Source: GWE2-42-39 sp942493345
GTDB lineage: Bacteria; Bacteroidota; Bacteroidia; Bacteroidales; Prolixibacteraceae
Direction of reading: 5' to 3'
Assembly: GCA_942493345.1 (NCBI GenBank)
Contig: OW818695.1
Location: 3,720,001-3,784,000 of the forward strand
Length of the DNA stretch: 64,000 nucleotides
Part shown: positions 1 through 7,870 of the stretch, piece by piece
Numbering within the stretch: position 1 is the stretch's first letter
Layout: each line of letters starts with the position of its first letter
The notes under the pieces: model-generated
Database searches by the model: none
What the model was told of the DNA's origin: nothing
Seen by the model: the letters and a program-made list of their open reading frames with translations, nothing else
Translations under genes and position numbers: made by a program

Positions 1-765
1 ACTGTTTTTTACGACAATCTTTTCAATGTCTTCCAGCGTTTTAATCAGTCCTAAACCCCGGATGAAATATGCGGTTGGCTTTTTATCAATATAGGCGCTG
101 CCCGTGTTTTCATTGTTGTTTTCCAGCGCATCGAAGATGTCGGTAAGCGCAAGGTTCATGCTCCTGAGCCTTTCGGGGTTGACCGCAATTTCGTACTGTT
201 TTACGAACCCTCCGTAACTATTGATGTCGGCTACACCCGGGGTGCCCAGCATTTCGCGGCGCACCACCCAATCCTGTATGGTGCGCAGTTCCATCGGGTT
301 ATATTTTTCTTCATAGCCTTTTTCAACGGCAAGGTGGTACTGATATATTTCGCCCAACCCGGTTGAAATAGGAGCCAACTCTATGTTCGCCAGTCCTTCA
401 GGAATCATTTCCTCGGCTTCTTTGAGCCGTTCGCCTAATTGTTGCCGTGCCCAGTAGATATCAACATTGTCTTTAAATACAATGGTAACCACCGACAAGC
501 CTAAGCGGGAAATAGAGCGAAGCTCAATAATATCCGGAATATTGGCAACTGCTACTTCGATGGGGGCCGTAATGAAACTTTCTACTTCCTGCACGGCTAA
601 TGATGGTGCAATCGAAATTACCTGCACCTGGTTGTTGGTATTGTCGGGGGTTGCGTCGATGGGCAATTGGGTCAGGGAATAGATTCCCCAGCCAATTAAT
701 GCCACAACAAACAGTCCAACAATAAACTTATTCTTTATTGAAAAATGGATGATGCGTTCTATCAT
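1..765 (-). CDS. CusA/CzcA-family heavy-metal efflux RND pump, N-terminal part
   Basis: First 255 codons of an inner-membrane RND pump; the gene continues beyond the left edge. The protein opens with MIERIIHFSIKNKF and a hydrophobic first membrane helix, then the family landmark LPIDATPD (usually PIDALPD), and the porter-domain start with APSLAVQEVESFITAPIE and VFKDNVDIYWARQQLGERL. These are characteristic of the CusA/CzcA branch, which moves Cu(I)/Ag(I) or Zn/Co/Cd ions out through a tripartite complex with a periplasmic adaptor and an outer-membrane channel. The start at 765 is the first ATG ahead of the membrane helix. A small exported protein lies 105 bp upstream on the same strand, so the two are probably co-transcribed. 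No adaptor gene lies between them; it may follow off-window. The metal cannot be told from this fragment. Confidence 0.93.
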   Translation of the reverse strand, partial: MIERIIHFSIKNKFIVGLFVVALIGWGIYSLTQLPIDATPDNTNNQVQVISIAPSLAVQEVESFITAPIEVAVANIPDIIELRSISRLGLSVVTIVFKDNVDIYWARQQLGERLKEAEEMIPEGLANIELAPISTGLGEIYQYHLAVEKGYEEKYNPMELRTIQDWVVRREMLGTPGVADINSYGGFVKQYEIAVNPERLRSMNLALTDIFDALENNNENTGSAYIDKKPTAYFIRGLGLIKTLEDIEKIVVKNS

Positions 766-870
766 AATGAAATATCTTTAGTTGTTTCCTTTTGTTCTTT
801 TGATAATTTTTCCCGGAAACTCATGGAAATGATTTCTCATTTCTTCCGGAAAGAAAGAAAAACTTACGGA

Positions 871-1257
871 TTAAACTAAAGCAGGAGGGGCCCGGAGAAG
901 GGATAGTTTCAGAATCCCGGAATCGATTAACGGGGGTTGAAAATTATTAAACCTGATTTGCAGAAGAACTAAATCAGTAATAATTGAATCAACATTTTCA
1001 ATAGTGTATAAATTGAGCGAAGGGAAATTCAGGTTTGCATTAACCGACGGTGTCGATTTATTAAAAGCAAGGTCATTAAAGGCATGGCAATGTCCTGGAA
1101 AAACGGGAACGTTTCTTGAATTTTCTTCATGGGAAGAACATGCCTCCGAACGATCGGAATAAAAATGGTGATCGTGCGGGATAAATTGATGGGCCAGTAT
1201 GACCAGCATTGCAAGCCATAAGAACGAAGATGCAATATGTTTTGACTTTTTACCCAC
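871..1257 (-). CDS. Small exported His/Cys-rich protein upstream of the RND pump
   Basis: A 128-residue protein with an N-terminal hydrophobic stretch (SSFLWLAMLVILAHQFIPHD) that looks like a signal peptide or anchor, then a cluster of potential metal ligands: HDHH at about residues 28-31, CSSHEE near 40 and GHCHAF near 56. The C-terminus ends in LLRAPPALV. Small proteins of this layout (HDHH, CHxF, RAPP tail) are often found at the head of CusA/CzcA operons in Bacteroidota, so a role in periplasmic metal sensing or binding is plausible; that is inference from context and ligand content. It is on the same strand as the pump and 105 bp from it. I cannot assign a proven function. Confidence 0.75.
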   Translation of the reverse strand: MGKKSKHIASSFLWLAMLVILAHQFIPHDHHFYSDRSEACSSHEENSRNVPVFPGHCHAFNDLAFNKSTPSVNANLNFPSLNLYTIENVDSIITDLVLLQIRFNNFQPPLIDSGILKLSLLRAPPALV

Positions 1258-1288
1258 TCCTAAATATCACTTTGTTTTAAAAATCAGA

Positions 1289-1296
1289 CAAATATA
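1289..1296 (-). promoter_or_regulatory. Candidate -7 box for the metal-efflux operon
   Basis: On the minus strand this reads TATATTTG, an exact match to the Bacteroidota -7 consensus TAnnTTTG, 31 bases upstream of the start at 1257. No perfect TTTG -33 element is present at the expected distance, only a TTTCG at about 1313-1317. Confidence 0.4.
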
Positions 1297-1494
1297 GCTA
1301 TTATCTTTAAAACGAAAATGAATTAATATTTGGAATGACCTGTGGGATAGGGTGAGAAAGAGATTCTTTTTTTGGACCCGAGATCTAAGATAGTTTCGTA
1401 ACTTTAACTGATTTCGCTTTTTAACTGATTTTTAGGCGATTTTATTTCCATGATGGACAAAATAAAAACAAATCAAAAACTAATTTTGCAGGTC

Positions 1495-2235
1495 ATGAAA
1501 CAGATTTTGATATTTGGTGTTTTTTTGTTTGTGTTGTTTTCTTGTATCAATCAGGGAGCCAAACGAGCTGATCAGGCTGCCAAAGAAAAAGTTGAACAGG
1601 ATAGTATTGTTATTATAGAAAAACCTTTCGCTGACAATCCGTCAAAAATTGAGTATAAAATTTCGGTACTAAAAGGGACCACTCTTCGACACGGGCTTCA
1701 GCAACGATATTATCCGCATGGTAGCTTGTATTCCGAAATTCCCTATGTCAGAAATGAACGAAACGGGATTGCATATACCTATTACAAGGTATTTAAAGGG
1801 GAAAAACCTGCGGTTTGGAAAGAGCAGACTTACCTGAAAGGGAAGCTGAATGGTATTTGTAAACGATATTATGAAAATGGAAAGATTCAATCGGAATATG
1901 AATACAAAGACGGAATGCCAGCCTTCGGACTAAAAGAATATAACGAATCGGGTGGTGAAATTAAACAGCCCGAATTGAGTGTAAAAAGCAGTGCTACTGA
2001 TCGATATTACTATGTCACGGCGCAATTGTCGAAACGAATTAGCAATGTAACCTATTATACAGGCGAACTTGTTGAAGGGAAATATGTACCTGGTAACCTG
2101 AAGAAAATTCAGGAACGCGAAGGTGTTGCCGAGGTACTGATTCCGAAAGAAGCCGCAACCGTATGTATTGTGGCTATTTTTGATACACGCCTGATGAACG
2201 AGTGCATTTTGGCGAAAACAATTTCGTTGAAATAA
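1495..2235 (+). CDS. MORN-repeat (YwqK-like) lipoprotein
   Basis: Predicted surface or periplasmic lipoprotein of 246 residues. Starting at the ATG at 1495 gives a clean lipoprotein signal, MKQILIFGVFLFVLFSC, with the lipobox Cys at residue 17; an upstream ATG at 1450 would put 15 extra charged residues in front, so 1495 is preferred. The middle holds MORN_2-type repeats, for example HGLQQRYYPHGSLYSEIPY and LNGICKRYYENGKIQSEYEY, the pattern of YwqK-like proteins. The C-terminal 80 residues form a separate region with no family I recognise. MORN_2 lipoproteins are common in Bacteroidota and mostly of unknown function. It stands alone between a divergent metal operon and tatA. Confidence 0.8.
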   Translation: MKQILIFGVFLFVLFSCINQGAKRADQAAKEKVEQDSIVIIEKPFADNPSKIEYKISVLKGTTLRHGLQQRYYPHGSLYSEIPYVRNERNGIAYTYYKVFKGEKPAVWKEQTYLKGKLNGICKRYYENGKIQSEYEYKDGMPAFGLKEYNESGGEIKQPELSVKSSATDRYYYVTAQLSKRISNVTYYTGELVEGKYVPGNLKKIQEREGVAEVLIPKEAATVCIVAIFDTRLMNECILAKTISLK

Positions 2236-2333
2236 GTGTTCTGCAAAACTTTTATTGCAAAATTTTGGTATTGACCAATTTGCAATTGGCAACAATTTAT
2301 TCTGAAAAGAAATAATGATATTTAAGTTTTATC

Positions 2334-2341
2334 TAATTTTG
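2334..2341 (+). promoter_or_regulatory. Candidate -7 box for tatA
   Basis: TAATTTTG matches TAnnTTTG and lies 23 bases before the tatA ATG. No convincing -33 TTTG is seen. Confidence 0.4.
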
Positions 2342-2364
2342 TGCAAATTTTAATCTATTGGGAT

Positions 2365-2550
2365 ATGAGTTTATTTATTATTGCTGGAGCTATTGGTGGA
2401 TCGGAAGTAATTGTTATCGTTGCTCTTGCCTTATTATTGTTTGGCGGGAAAAAAATTCCTGAATTAATGAAAGGGGTTGGACAAGGAATGAAAGAGTTTA
2501 AAAAAGCAGTTGCCAACGACAAGCCAAAAGAAGAAGAAAAAAAAATTTAG
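2365..2550 (+). CDS. tatA: Twin-arginine translocase subunit TatA/TatE
   Basis: A 61-residue TatA-family pore subunit. It has the short N-terminal membrane helix (GGSEVIVIVALALLLFGGKK), the FGGKKIPELMKGVGQGMKEFKKA hinge and amphipathic helix typical of TatA (consensus FG..KLPEL....G...KEFKK), and a charged Lys/Glu tail. TatA oligomers form the conduit for folded, twin-arginine-tagged proteins across the inner membrane. The start at the ATG 2365 is chosen because it begins directly before the helix; a GTG at 2341 is in frame but would overlap the likely -7 box. No tatC is next to it, which is usual in this phylum. A likely Tat substrate is encoded in this window at 40737-40937. Confidence 0.93.
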   Translation: MSLFIIAGAIGGSEVIVIVALALLLFGGKKIPELMKGVGQGMKEFKKAVANDKPKEEEKKI

Positions 2551-2988
2551 CACACAGGGCGATGTTTATTAGCGAGTTCCATCCGTTGTGTTTTAGGTTG
2601 AAGAACAATTGTTGATACGAAAATTTTCGTGAACAGCTTTGGAAAAATAAATAGATCGAAAAAGATGGGCGCAGGTAATCTTTAATTTCAAGTTGTCAAA
2701 AGTTGGGCATCAATGAGTGAGTGTAACGATTTGCTTTAGTGGCTATATAAACAAGAAACACAAAATAAGAAATAGAGAATTTGGTTGCAGTCGCATTTGC
2801 GATATTCCTCATCTCTTGTTCGTTATTCGATATTTAGAAATGAAGAGGAACCAATAAAAGTAGTCTCAACTTTAAACAAGTTCTGTTAATGTATTTTATT
2901 TAACCTTATTGCAATTAAAAAACATAAAGAAGAGATCGAAAATTGAAAAGGTTTCATGTTCGTCGTAATCTGATAATTGAACTACTCT
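2551..2988. other. Intergenic stretch, no gene seen
   Basis: About 440 bp of AT-rich sequence between tatA and the terminator of the purF-like gene. I see no ORF with coding character, no RNA gene and no repeat. Confidence 0.6.
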
Positions 2989-3029
2989 ATAAAAAACAGG
3001 CCAGCACAATTAAATATGCGGGCCTGTTT
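2989..3029 (-). terminator. Rho-independent terminator of the purF-like gene
   Basis: Inverted repeat AAACAGGCC (2994-3002) / GGCCTGTTT (3021-3029), with the run of A at 2991-2996 giving a U-tract on the minus-strand transcript. It lies 26 bp past the stop of the gene at 3055-4461. Confidence 0.75.
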
Positions 3030-3054
3030 CCATTCTATGATTCAGAATTTTATT

Positions 3055-4461
3055 TTAAACATAGCTTGATCCGTCCCAGCAGTGGGTGCATAGTTTTTCT
3101 TTGGGAAGTCCAATGGCTTCTATCAGGTCATCAAGTCTCTGGAATTTGAGTGTGGTCAAATCCAAGTCTTTCCGTATTTGTTCAACCATTGCCGCATATT
3201 TGGGACTGTTGCTGTCGGAATATTCGGCCATGTCGACATCGGTTTTCCCTTCCAGTTGATAAACGGCTTTGTAGGTTGCCAGATCGAGGTTCGACCGCGA
3301 ACGGCTGAAGTTCAGAAATTCACATGGGTAGGTGAGGGGCGGGCAGGCAATACGCATGTGCACCTCTTTGATACCCGCAGCATGTAAATCACGGACATTG
3401 TCTTTTAACTGGGTTCCGCGGACAATCGAATCGTCAAGGAAAATACCCCGGTTCCCTTTGATTACCGAATCGTTGGGAATGAGCTTCATTTTGGCCACAA
3501 GGTCGCGCATGTTTTGGTTTTGCGGCATAAAACTTCGGGGCCAGGTAGGTGTGTATTTTGAGTATGGACGTTTTAACGGGATCTTTTTCTCGTTGCTGTA
3601 ACCCATTGCGTGGCCAACTCCCGAATCCGGAATCCCGGCAACAAAATCAGCTTCGGTCGTATCGTTTTTGGCAAGCGCTGCCCCGCAACGGTAGCGGCAT
3701 TCGTCAACATTGAGGCCTTCGTAAAACGATGGCGGATAACCGTAATATACCCAAAGGAATGAGCAAATCTGCATTTTTTCATTCGGTTTGCGCAATTGGG
3801 TGTACCCATCTGCGGTTACATGAACAATTTCGCCCGGGCCAAGATATTTTTCAACTTCGTATCCAATATTCGGAAAAGCACAAGTTTCAAAAGAAACGGA
3901 AAAGGCACCTTCTTTTTTCCCGATGATTATCGGAGTGCGTCCCAGTTTGTCGCGTGCTGCAATAACGCCGTTTTCAGTAAGAATTAATATTGAACAGGAA
4001 CCTTTTACAAGGTCGTAAACCTTTTCAATTCCGGATACAAAATCTTCGCCTTCGGCAATCAGCATGGCAACCAATTCGGTCGGGTTTACCGAGCCCTGGC
4101 TGGTTTCCGAAAAAGTACGCCGCATTTTCATGTAGCGCTCTTCCAGTTCGTCGATGTTGTTTATTTTGCTTACTGTGGCTACTGCATATCGTCCCAGGTG
4201 GGAAGTCACCAATATCGGTTGTGCTTCGTTGTCGCTGATGATGCCAATGCCAATGGTGCCTTTAAAACCAGTCATGTCATGATCAAATTTATTCCTGAAA
4301 TAGCCGTCTTCGAGGCTGTGAATAGCCCTCTGGAAACCTTTTTCTTCAGAAAAAAATGCCATCCCGGCACGTTTGGTACCAAGATGTGAATGGTAATCGG
4401 TACCGTAAAAAACATCGGCAACACAATCGTTTTTCGAAACACTTCCAAAAAATCCGCTCAT
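3055..4461 (-). CDS. PurF-like amidophosphoribosyltransferase lacking the glutaminase active site
   Basis: 468 residues, the length and two-domain layout of amidophosphoribosyltransferase, the first enzyme of purine synthesis (PRPP + Gln to phosphoribosylamine). The C-terminal phosphoribosyltransferase half looks intact: PDSGVGHAMGY near 279, the PRPP loop DDSIVRGT at 343-350, and all four cysteines that hold the Fe-S cluster in the Bacillus-type enzyme (C233, C380, C458, C461, the last two in CTHC). The N-terminal glutamine-hydrolysing half does not: it begins MSGFFG, so the catalytic Cys that should follow Met is Ser; the HRGQ motif is replaced by GTKRAG; the HxRYPT motif before EAQP is missing; the AHNGN motif is replaced by ATVSK; and the SDTE region reads NPTE. 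It could be an ammonia-using enzyme or have another PRPP-related role. Single gene with its own terminator. Confidence 0.85.
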   Translation of the reverse strand: MSGFFGSVSKNDCVADVFYGTDYHSHLGTKRAGMAFFSEEKGFQRAIHSLEDGYFRNKFDHDMTGFKGTIGIGIISDNEAQPILVTSHLGRYAVATVSKINNIDELEERYMKMRRTFSETSQGSVNPTELVAMLIAEGEDFVSGIEKVYDLVKGSCSILILTENGVIAARDKLGRTPIIIGKKEGAFSVSFETCAFPNIGYEVEKYLGPGEIVHVTADGYTQLRKPNEKMQICSFLWVYYGYPPSFYEGLNVDECRYRCGAALAKNDTTEADFVAGIPDSGVGHAMGYSNEKKIPLKRPYSKYTPTWPRSFMPQNQNMRDLVAKMKLIPNDSVIKGNRGIFLDDSIVRGTQLKDNVRDLHAAGIKEVHMRIACPPLTYPCEFLNFSRSRSNLDLATYKAVYQLEGKTDVDMAEYSDSNSPKYAAMVEQIRKDLDLTTLKFQRLDDLIEAIGLPKEKLCTHCWDGSSYV

Positions 4462-4585
4462 ATAAATGATATTAATTGTAAAGATTTGAAGCTGTAAAAA
4501 TAACAGATATGTCTATTCAAAAAAGGCCTTCGTTAATAACTGGCAGTAATTGTTAATAGAAATGTAAAGGATGTTTACCGGATGT

Positions 4586-5818
4586 TTATTTCAGGTATAG
4601 ATTGCTGTCGCCGTAGCTCAGAAACCGATAATTGTTTTGCAGCGCATGGTTGTAAACGGCTTTCCAGTTTTCGCCCAGAAATGCGGAAACCAATAGCAAC
4701 AGCGTGCTTTGCGGCTGGTGAAAGTTGGTCAGCATCCCGTCAATCATCGTGAATTCGTACCCCGGCACAATAATTATTTCAGTGGAAGCCGAAAGATGGT
4801 CGGTTTGCCTGCTTTTCATGAACGAAAGAATGGCCTGAAGCGACTCGTTTATTTCGATTTTTTTCGTACTCTGATAAGGTTCCCACTGCGAAATTTTCAG
4901 GTTCGAAATATCGGAAACTGAACCTGTGGCAATTTGGTTGCCGAGCCAGTAAATGCTCTCGAGGGTACGGATGGTAGTGGTTCCCACTGCAATGCGGGGT
5001 CCCCGGTGTTTCAGTAAACGTTCGATCAGTTGCTGCGGAATGTATATTTGTTCGGCGTGCATCCGGTGTGCTTCGATGGTTTCCGATTTTACGGGCTGAA
5101 AAGTTCCGGCGCCGACATGCAGCGTCAGTTCTTCAGTTTGATGGCCTTTTTCACGGATTCGCTGAAAAACTTCTTCCGTAAAATGGAGCCCGGCCGTGGG
5201 CGCAGCCACCGAACCTTTTATTTTTGAGTAGACGGTTTGATAACGTTGCAGGTCCGACTCCTCGGTTTCCCGGTTCAAATACGGCGGAATGGGAAGGATT
5301 CCCGCGTGTTCGATGATTTTTGAAAATTCGAAATAGACATTGTTCCAGCTAAACCGGATGATGTTTTCATTTCGGTCGGAACTGATTTTTTCGGCACAAA
5401 GTTCAACGTTTTCCCCTTCAATAATCATCGCCTTTTTTAGCGTCCCATCCTTCCATTTTTTCAGGTTGCCAATCATGCATTTCCAGGTACATGCTTGGGT
5501 TTGCTGAAAAGCGATCTGGTAATCGGCTGGTTCGTGCGGATCGAGACAAAATATTTCGATGCGGGCGCCGGTTTCTTTTTCGAACAAAAGCCTTGCCCGA
5601 ATGACTTTGGTGTTATTGAAAATCAGCAGGCTGTTCGCGGGCAGTAAATCGGGAAGTTCGCTAAAAATGCGGTCTTCAATGGAATGATCTTTCCAGACCA
5701 GCAATTTCGATTGGTCGCGCTGTGGCAGCGGGTATTTCGCAATTTTTTCATCCGGAAGAGGATAATTGAAATCGCTGATTGAAATACTGCCCGGGTTTAT
5801 ATTGTTGAAATTTCCCAT
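4586..5818 (-). CDS. queA: S-adenosylmethionine:tRNA ribosyltransferase-isomerase
   Basis: QueA transfers and isomerises the ribosyl part of AdoMet onto 7-aminomethyl-deazaguanine in tRNA, making epoxyqueuosine at the wobble base. Recognisable family motifs run in order: FNYPLPDEKIAKYP near the N-terminus, LIFNNTKVIRARL, AAPTAGLHFTEEVFQRI, HVGAGTFQPVK, AVGTTTIRTLES and MLTNFHQPQSTLLLLVSA near the C-terminus. At 410 residues it is slightly longer than the roughly 340-360 usual, as often in Bacteroidota. The start at 5818 (MGNFNN) is chosen because a bipartite promoter lies just upstream (5830-5860); an upstream in-frame ATG at 5857 falls inside that promoter. Divergent from the Smr gene. Confidence 0.95.
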   Translation of the reverse strand: MGNFNNINPGSISISDFNYPLPDEKIAKYPLPQRDQSKLLVWKDHSIEDRIFSELPDLLPANSLLIFNNTKVIRARLLFEKETGARIEIFCLDPHEPADYQIAFQQTQACTWKCMIGNLKKWKDGTLKKAMIIEGENVELCAEKISSDRNENIIRFSWNNVYFEFSKIIEHAGILPIPPYLNRETEESDLQRYQTVYSKIKGSVAAPTAGLHFTEEVFQRIREKGHQTEELTLHVGAGTFQPVKSETIEAHRMHAEQIYIPQQLIERLLKHRGPRIAVGTTTIRTLESIYWLGNQIATGSVSDISNLKISQWEPYQSTKKIEINESLQAILSFMKSRQTDHLSASTEIIIVPGYEFTMIDGMLTNFHQPQSTLLLLVSAFLGENWKAVYNHALQNNYRFLSYGDSNLYLK

Positions 5819-5829
5819 AATTCTGGCCG

Positions 5830-5860
5830 CAAATGTAAAGATTCTGCCGGGTAGCACAAA
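5830..5860 (-). promoter_or_regulatory. Bipartite Bacteroidota promoter of queA
   Basis: On the minus strand: TTTG (5860-5857), 19-base spacer, TACATTTG (5837-5830). Both elements match the -33/-7 consensus with the ideal spacing, and the predicted transcript would start about 8 bases before the ATG at 5818. Confidence 0.6.
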
Positions 5861-5868
5861 ATACTTCG

Positions 5869-5876
5869 TACTTTTG
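5869..5876 (+). promoter_or_regulatory. Candidate -7 box for the DUF2027-Smr gene
   Basis: TACTTTTG matches TAnnTTTG and lies 17 bases before the ATG at 5894. A perfect -33 is not seen. It would be back to back with the queA promoter. Confidence 0.4.
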
Positions 5877-5893
5877 ACAAAAATTGGAAATAC

Positions 5894-6925
5894 ATGATAC
5901 AGATTGGTGACAAAGTGAAATTTCTGAATGCCGTGGGTGGTGGTACCGTGACCGGTTTTTTAGGGAAAAATATGGCAAATGTAGAAGACAACGATGGTTT
6001 TGAAGTGCCGGTGCTCATTTCGCAACTGGTATTGGTTGACGACCGGCGTGACGAAAAGCCCGATGCCGGTCAGGCAAAACGGGAACCGCAGAATCCGGTT
6101 CAGAATAAACCGGAAGATAATTCTGCCGAACGGATTGTTGTTGCAACCAGCGATGCCCCGGAGTTTTATTTTGCTTTTGTTCCTGAAAACGCAGCCAACC
6201 CCATTGCCGGAGAAATGAAAGCGTACCTGGTAAATGGCAGCAACTTTTCGGTTTTGTACAATTACAATCATTTGAACGAAGGCGAGTATTCGAGTGTGAA
6301 ATCGGGCAAACTGGAACCCGGCACAAAACTATTGCTGGAAAGTTTTTCGCAGAATGAATTGACCGATCTGCCTGATTTCTATTTCCAGTTGCTGTTTTTC
6401 CGCGAAAAATCGAAAAACTGCGAACTGCCGGTTTTCAAACGAATAAAAATCAGTCCGGTGAAATTTTACAAGGAAAAAAGTTTTCAGGCAAATGTATATT
6501 TTTCGACCGGCGCCCTTTTAATCCCGATCAGTAATTCCGATTTTGAAGACGAATTGCAGGATTTGACCAGCCAGGAAATACGCAAAGTGATTCGCGAAAA
6601 GCAGGAGCCGAAAGTTAAAAAGCAGTTGAACCTGAACCCCGATTTGGTGGAGGTTGATCTTCATATCCACGAGTTGTTGGACGACAATCGTGGCCTTTCG
6701 AACCACGAGATGCTTGAAATACAAATGAAAACATTTCGCGAAAAGTTGGATGAAGCAATAAAAAACGGAATCAAACGGATTGTTTTTATTCATGGTTTGG
6801 GCAATGGTACCCTGAAGCAGGAAATCAGGAAAGAGCTTTCCCTGAAGTTCAAAAAATATGCTTTTCAGGATGCCAGTTTCCAGGAATACGGCTTTGGGGC
6901 GACCATGGTCATACTGAGAAAATAG
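5894..6925 (+). CDS. DUF2027 and Smr domain protein (MutS2-like C-terminus)
   Basis: 343 residues. The N-terminal part (MIQIGDKVKFLNAVGGGTV, GFLGKNMANVEDNDGFEVP) and the following beta-rich segment match the Bacteroidota DUF2027 layout. Residues from about 250 to the end form a Smr domain: VEVDLHIHEL, a helix rich in QMKTFREKLDEA, KRIVFIHGLGNGTLKQEIRKEL, and a final FGATMVIL strand. Smr domains bind or nick nucleic acid; in related proteins they act in DNA branch cleavage or rescue of stalled ribosomes, but the role of the DUF2027-Smr family is unproven. It has its own promoter region, divergent from queA, and precedes rnpB. Confidence 0.9.
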   Translation: MIQIGDKVKFLNAVGGGTVTGFLGKNMANVEDNDGFEVPVLISQLVLVDDRRDEKPDAGQAKREPQNPVQNKPEDNSAERIVVATSDAPEFYFAFVPENAANPIAGEMKAYLVNGSNFSVLYNYNHLNEGEYSSVKSGKLEPGTKLLLESFSQNELTDLPDFYFQLLFFREKSKNCELPVFKRIKISPVKFYKEKSFQANVYFSTGALLIPISNSDFEDELQDLTSQEIRKVIREKQEPKVKKQLNLNPDLVEVDLHIHELLDDNRGLSNHEMLEIQMKTFREKLDEAIKNGIKRIVFIHGLGNGTLKQEIRKELSLKFKKYAFQDASFQEYGFGATMVILRK

Positions 6926-6964
6926 CAGTACTCAGTCACAGTAAAACTCATAAATCCAGTTTAG

Positions 6965-7018
6965 CAATTCAACAATTCAACAATTAAGCAATATAACAAT
7001 TCATCCATTCTCATCTCC
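6965..7018. repeat. Degenerate 8-bp tandem repeat between genes
   Basis: The unit CAATTCAA occurs two and a half times from 6965, followed by decayed copies (AAGCAATATAACAATTCATCC) and a CTCATCT-type tail. It fills the space between the Smr gene and rnpB. Confidence 0.6.
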
Positions 7019-7057
7019 TCATCTTCTCAAATCGGGTTCATCATCCGAAAAGTTTAC

Positions 7058-7065
7058 TACTTTTG
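7058..7065 (+). promoter_or_regulatory. Candidate -7 box of rnpB
   Basis: TACTTTTG matches TAnnTTTG and ends 5 bases before the inferred 5' end of RNase P RNA at 7070, the expected distance to a transcription start. No clear -33 TTTG. Confidence 0.5.
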
Positions 7066-7069
7066 CAGC

Positions 7070-7476
7070 CGCAGGCCGCTCTATCGCTTCCCGGTTTTAC
7101 CGGGAGGAGGAAAGTCCGGGCAACGCAGGGCACCATGTTTCCTAACGGGAAGGCAGGCGAAAGTTTGCAGTAAGGTAACAGAAAATAACCACCGTGCGCC
7201 GATGTATTTGGGGTGCGGAACGGGTGAAAAGGCGAGGCAAAAGCTCACCGGTTCCGGTGGAGACACCGGGAGCCGTACCTCTCATGGGTTGCAAAGCCAA
7301 ATATATTACGATTTGTCGGGTAACCGGCAAGCAGGGCTGCCCGCCTTGTTTTCAGCAACGGAAGTCGTAAGGGGTAGGCTGCTTACGATCATGTCAGCAA
7401 TGGCATGGCTAGATAAATGATAGAGGTTTTGTTTCGGCAACGGGGCAGGATACAGAACCCGGCTTACAGGCCTGCG
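7070..7476 (+). ncRNA. rnpB: RNase P RNA, bacterial type A
   Basis: The catalytic RNA that matures tRNA 5' ends. Hallmarks are GAGGAAAGTCCGGGC near 7108, the AACGGGAAGGCAGGCGAAAG region, and the 3' signature ACAGAACCCGGCTTACAGG at 7452-7470. The 5' CGCAGGCC (7070-7077) pairs with the 3' GGCCTGCG (7469-7476) to form the closing P1 helix, which fixes both ends. About 407 nt is usual for this phylum. Short ORFs inside it are not genes. Confidence 0.95.
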
Positions 7477-7493
7477 TTTTTTATTTTTTTTTG
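7469..7493 (+). terminator. Terminator after rnpB using the 3' strand of P1
   Basis: GGCCTGCG, the 3' half of P1, is followed at once by a T-rich run with a single A. The long-range P1 helix probably serves as the terminator stem, since no separate hairpin is present. Confidence 0.5.
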
Positions 7494-7739
7494 AAGTATT
7501 TTCAAATAGAATTTTGAAATTTTTTCATCGAATTTTCTTCTGATTTTATAGAATTAGTACCATCCAACATACATTGAATCAACGGAAATGCGTTTTGTTT
7601 AAATTAGATTTATGTGTTTTGTGAATTTGCCTTCAAAAGTATTTCAGGCTTCACGCGCATAAAAACAGAATGGAAAACGAGGGTGATTTTATCGACGTTT
7701 AGGCTTAAAAAGACGACGGGAGAAAATGTGGAAAATGTT
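7494..7739. other. Intergenic stretch, no gene seen
   Basis: About 245 bp, AT-rich, between rnpB and the palindrome. No coding pattern or RNA gene recognised. Confidence 0.5.
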
Positions 7740-7791
7740 TGAATTGTAACTGATCCGATGACTTTGAAGTCATCGGATCAGTTACAATTCA
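7740..7791. repeat. Long perfect palindrome, CCGAT-core family copy 1
   Basis: A perfect inverted repeat of 25-base arms around a 2-base centre (TG). Outer arm GAATTGTAACTGAT, inner core CCGATGACTT, mirrored by AAGTCATCGG. Two other palindromes with the same core design but different arms are at 9811-9845 and 11164-11199. It sits between rnpB and the sigma factor gene and borders the candidate promoter of the latter. Confidence 0.85.
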
Positions 7792-7806
7792 TGGTGATTT
7801 TTTCCC

Positions 7807-7814
7807 TAAATTTG
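7807..7814 (+). promoter_or_regulatory. Candidate -7 box of the sigZ-arsM-arsN2 operon
   Basis: TAAATTTG matches TAnnTTTG, 56 bases before the sigma factor ATG. The matching -33 region would fall at the right end of the 7740-7791 palindrome, where no TTTG is found. Confidence 0.35.
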
Positions 7815-7870
7815 CATCAATTGCAAAAATTTCCGTCTTTATTAAATAACGAATTAATTTTTCGGAAACA

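Noticed and set aside
1029..1235. ORF overlapping the His/Cys-rich gene
   Set aside because: Out-of-frame shadow of the gene at 871-1257.
7202..7420. ORFs in the rnpB region on both strands
   Set aside because: The region is fully explained by RNase P RNA.
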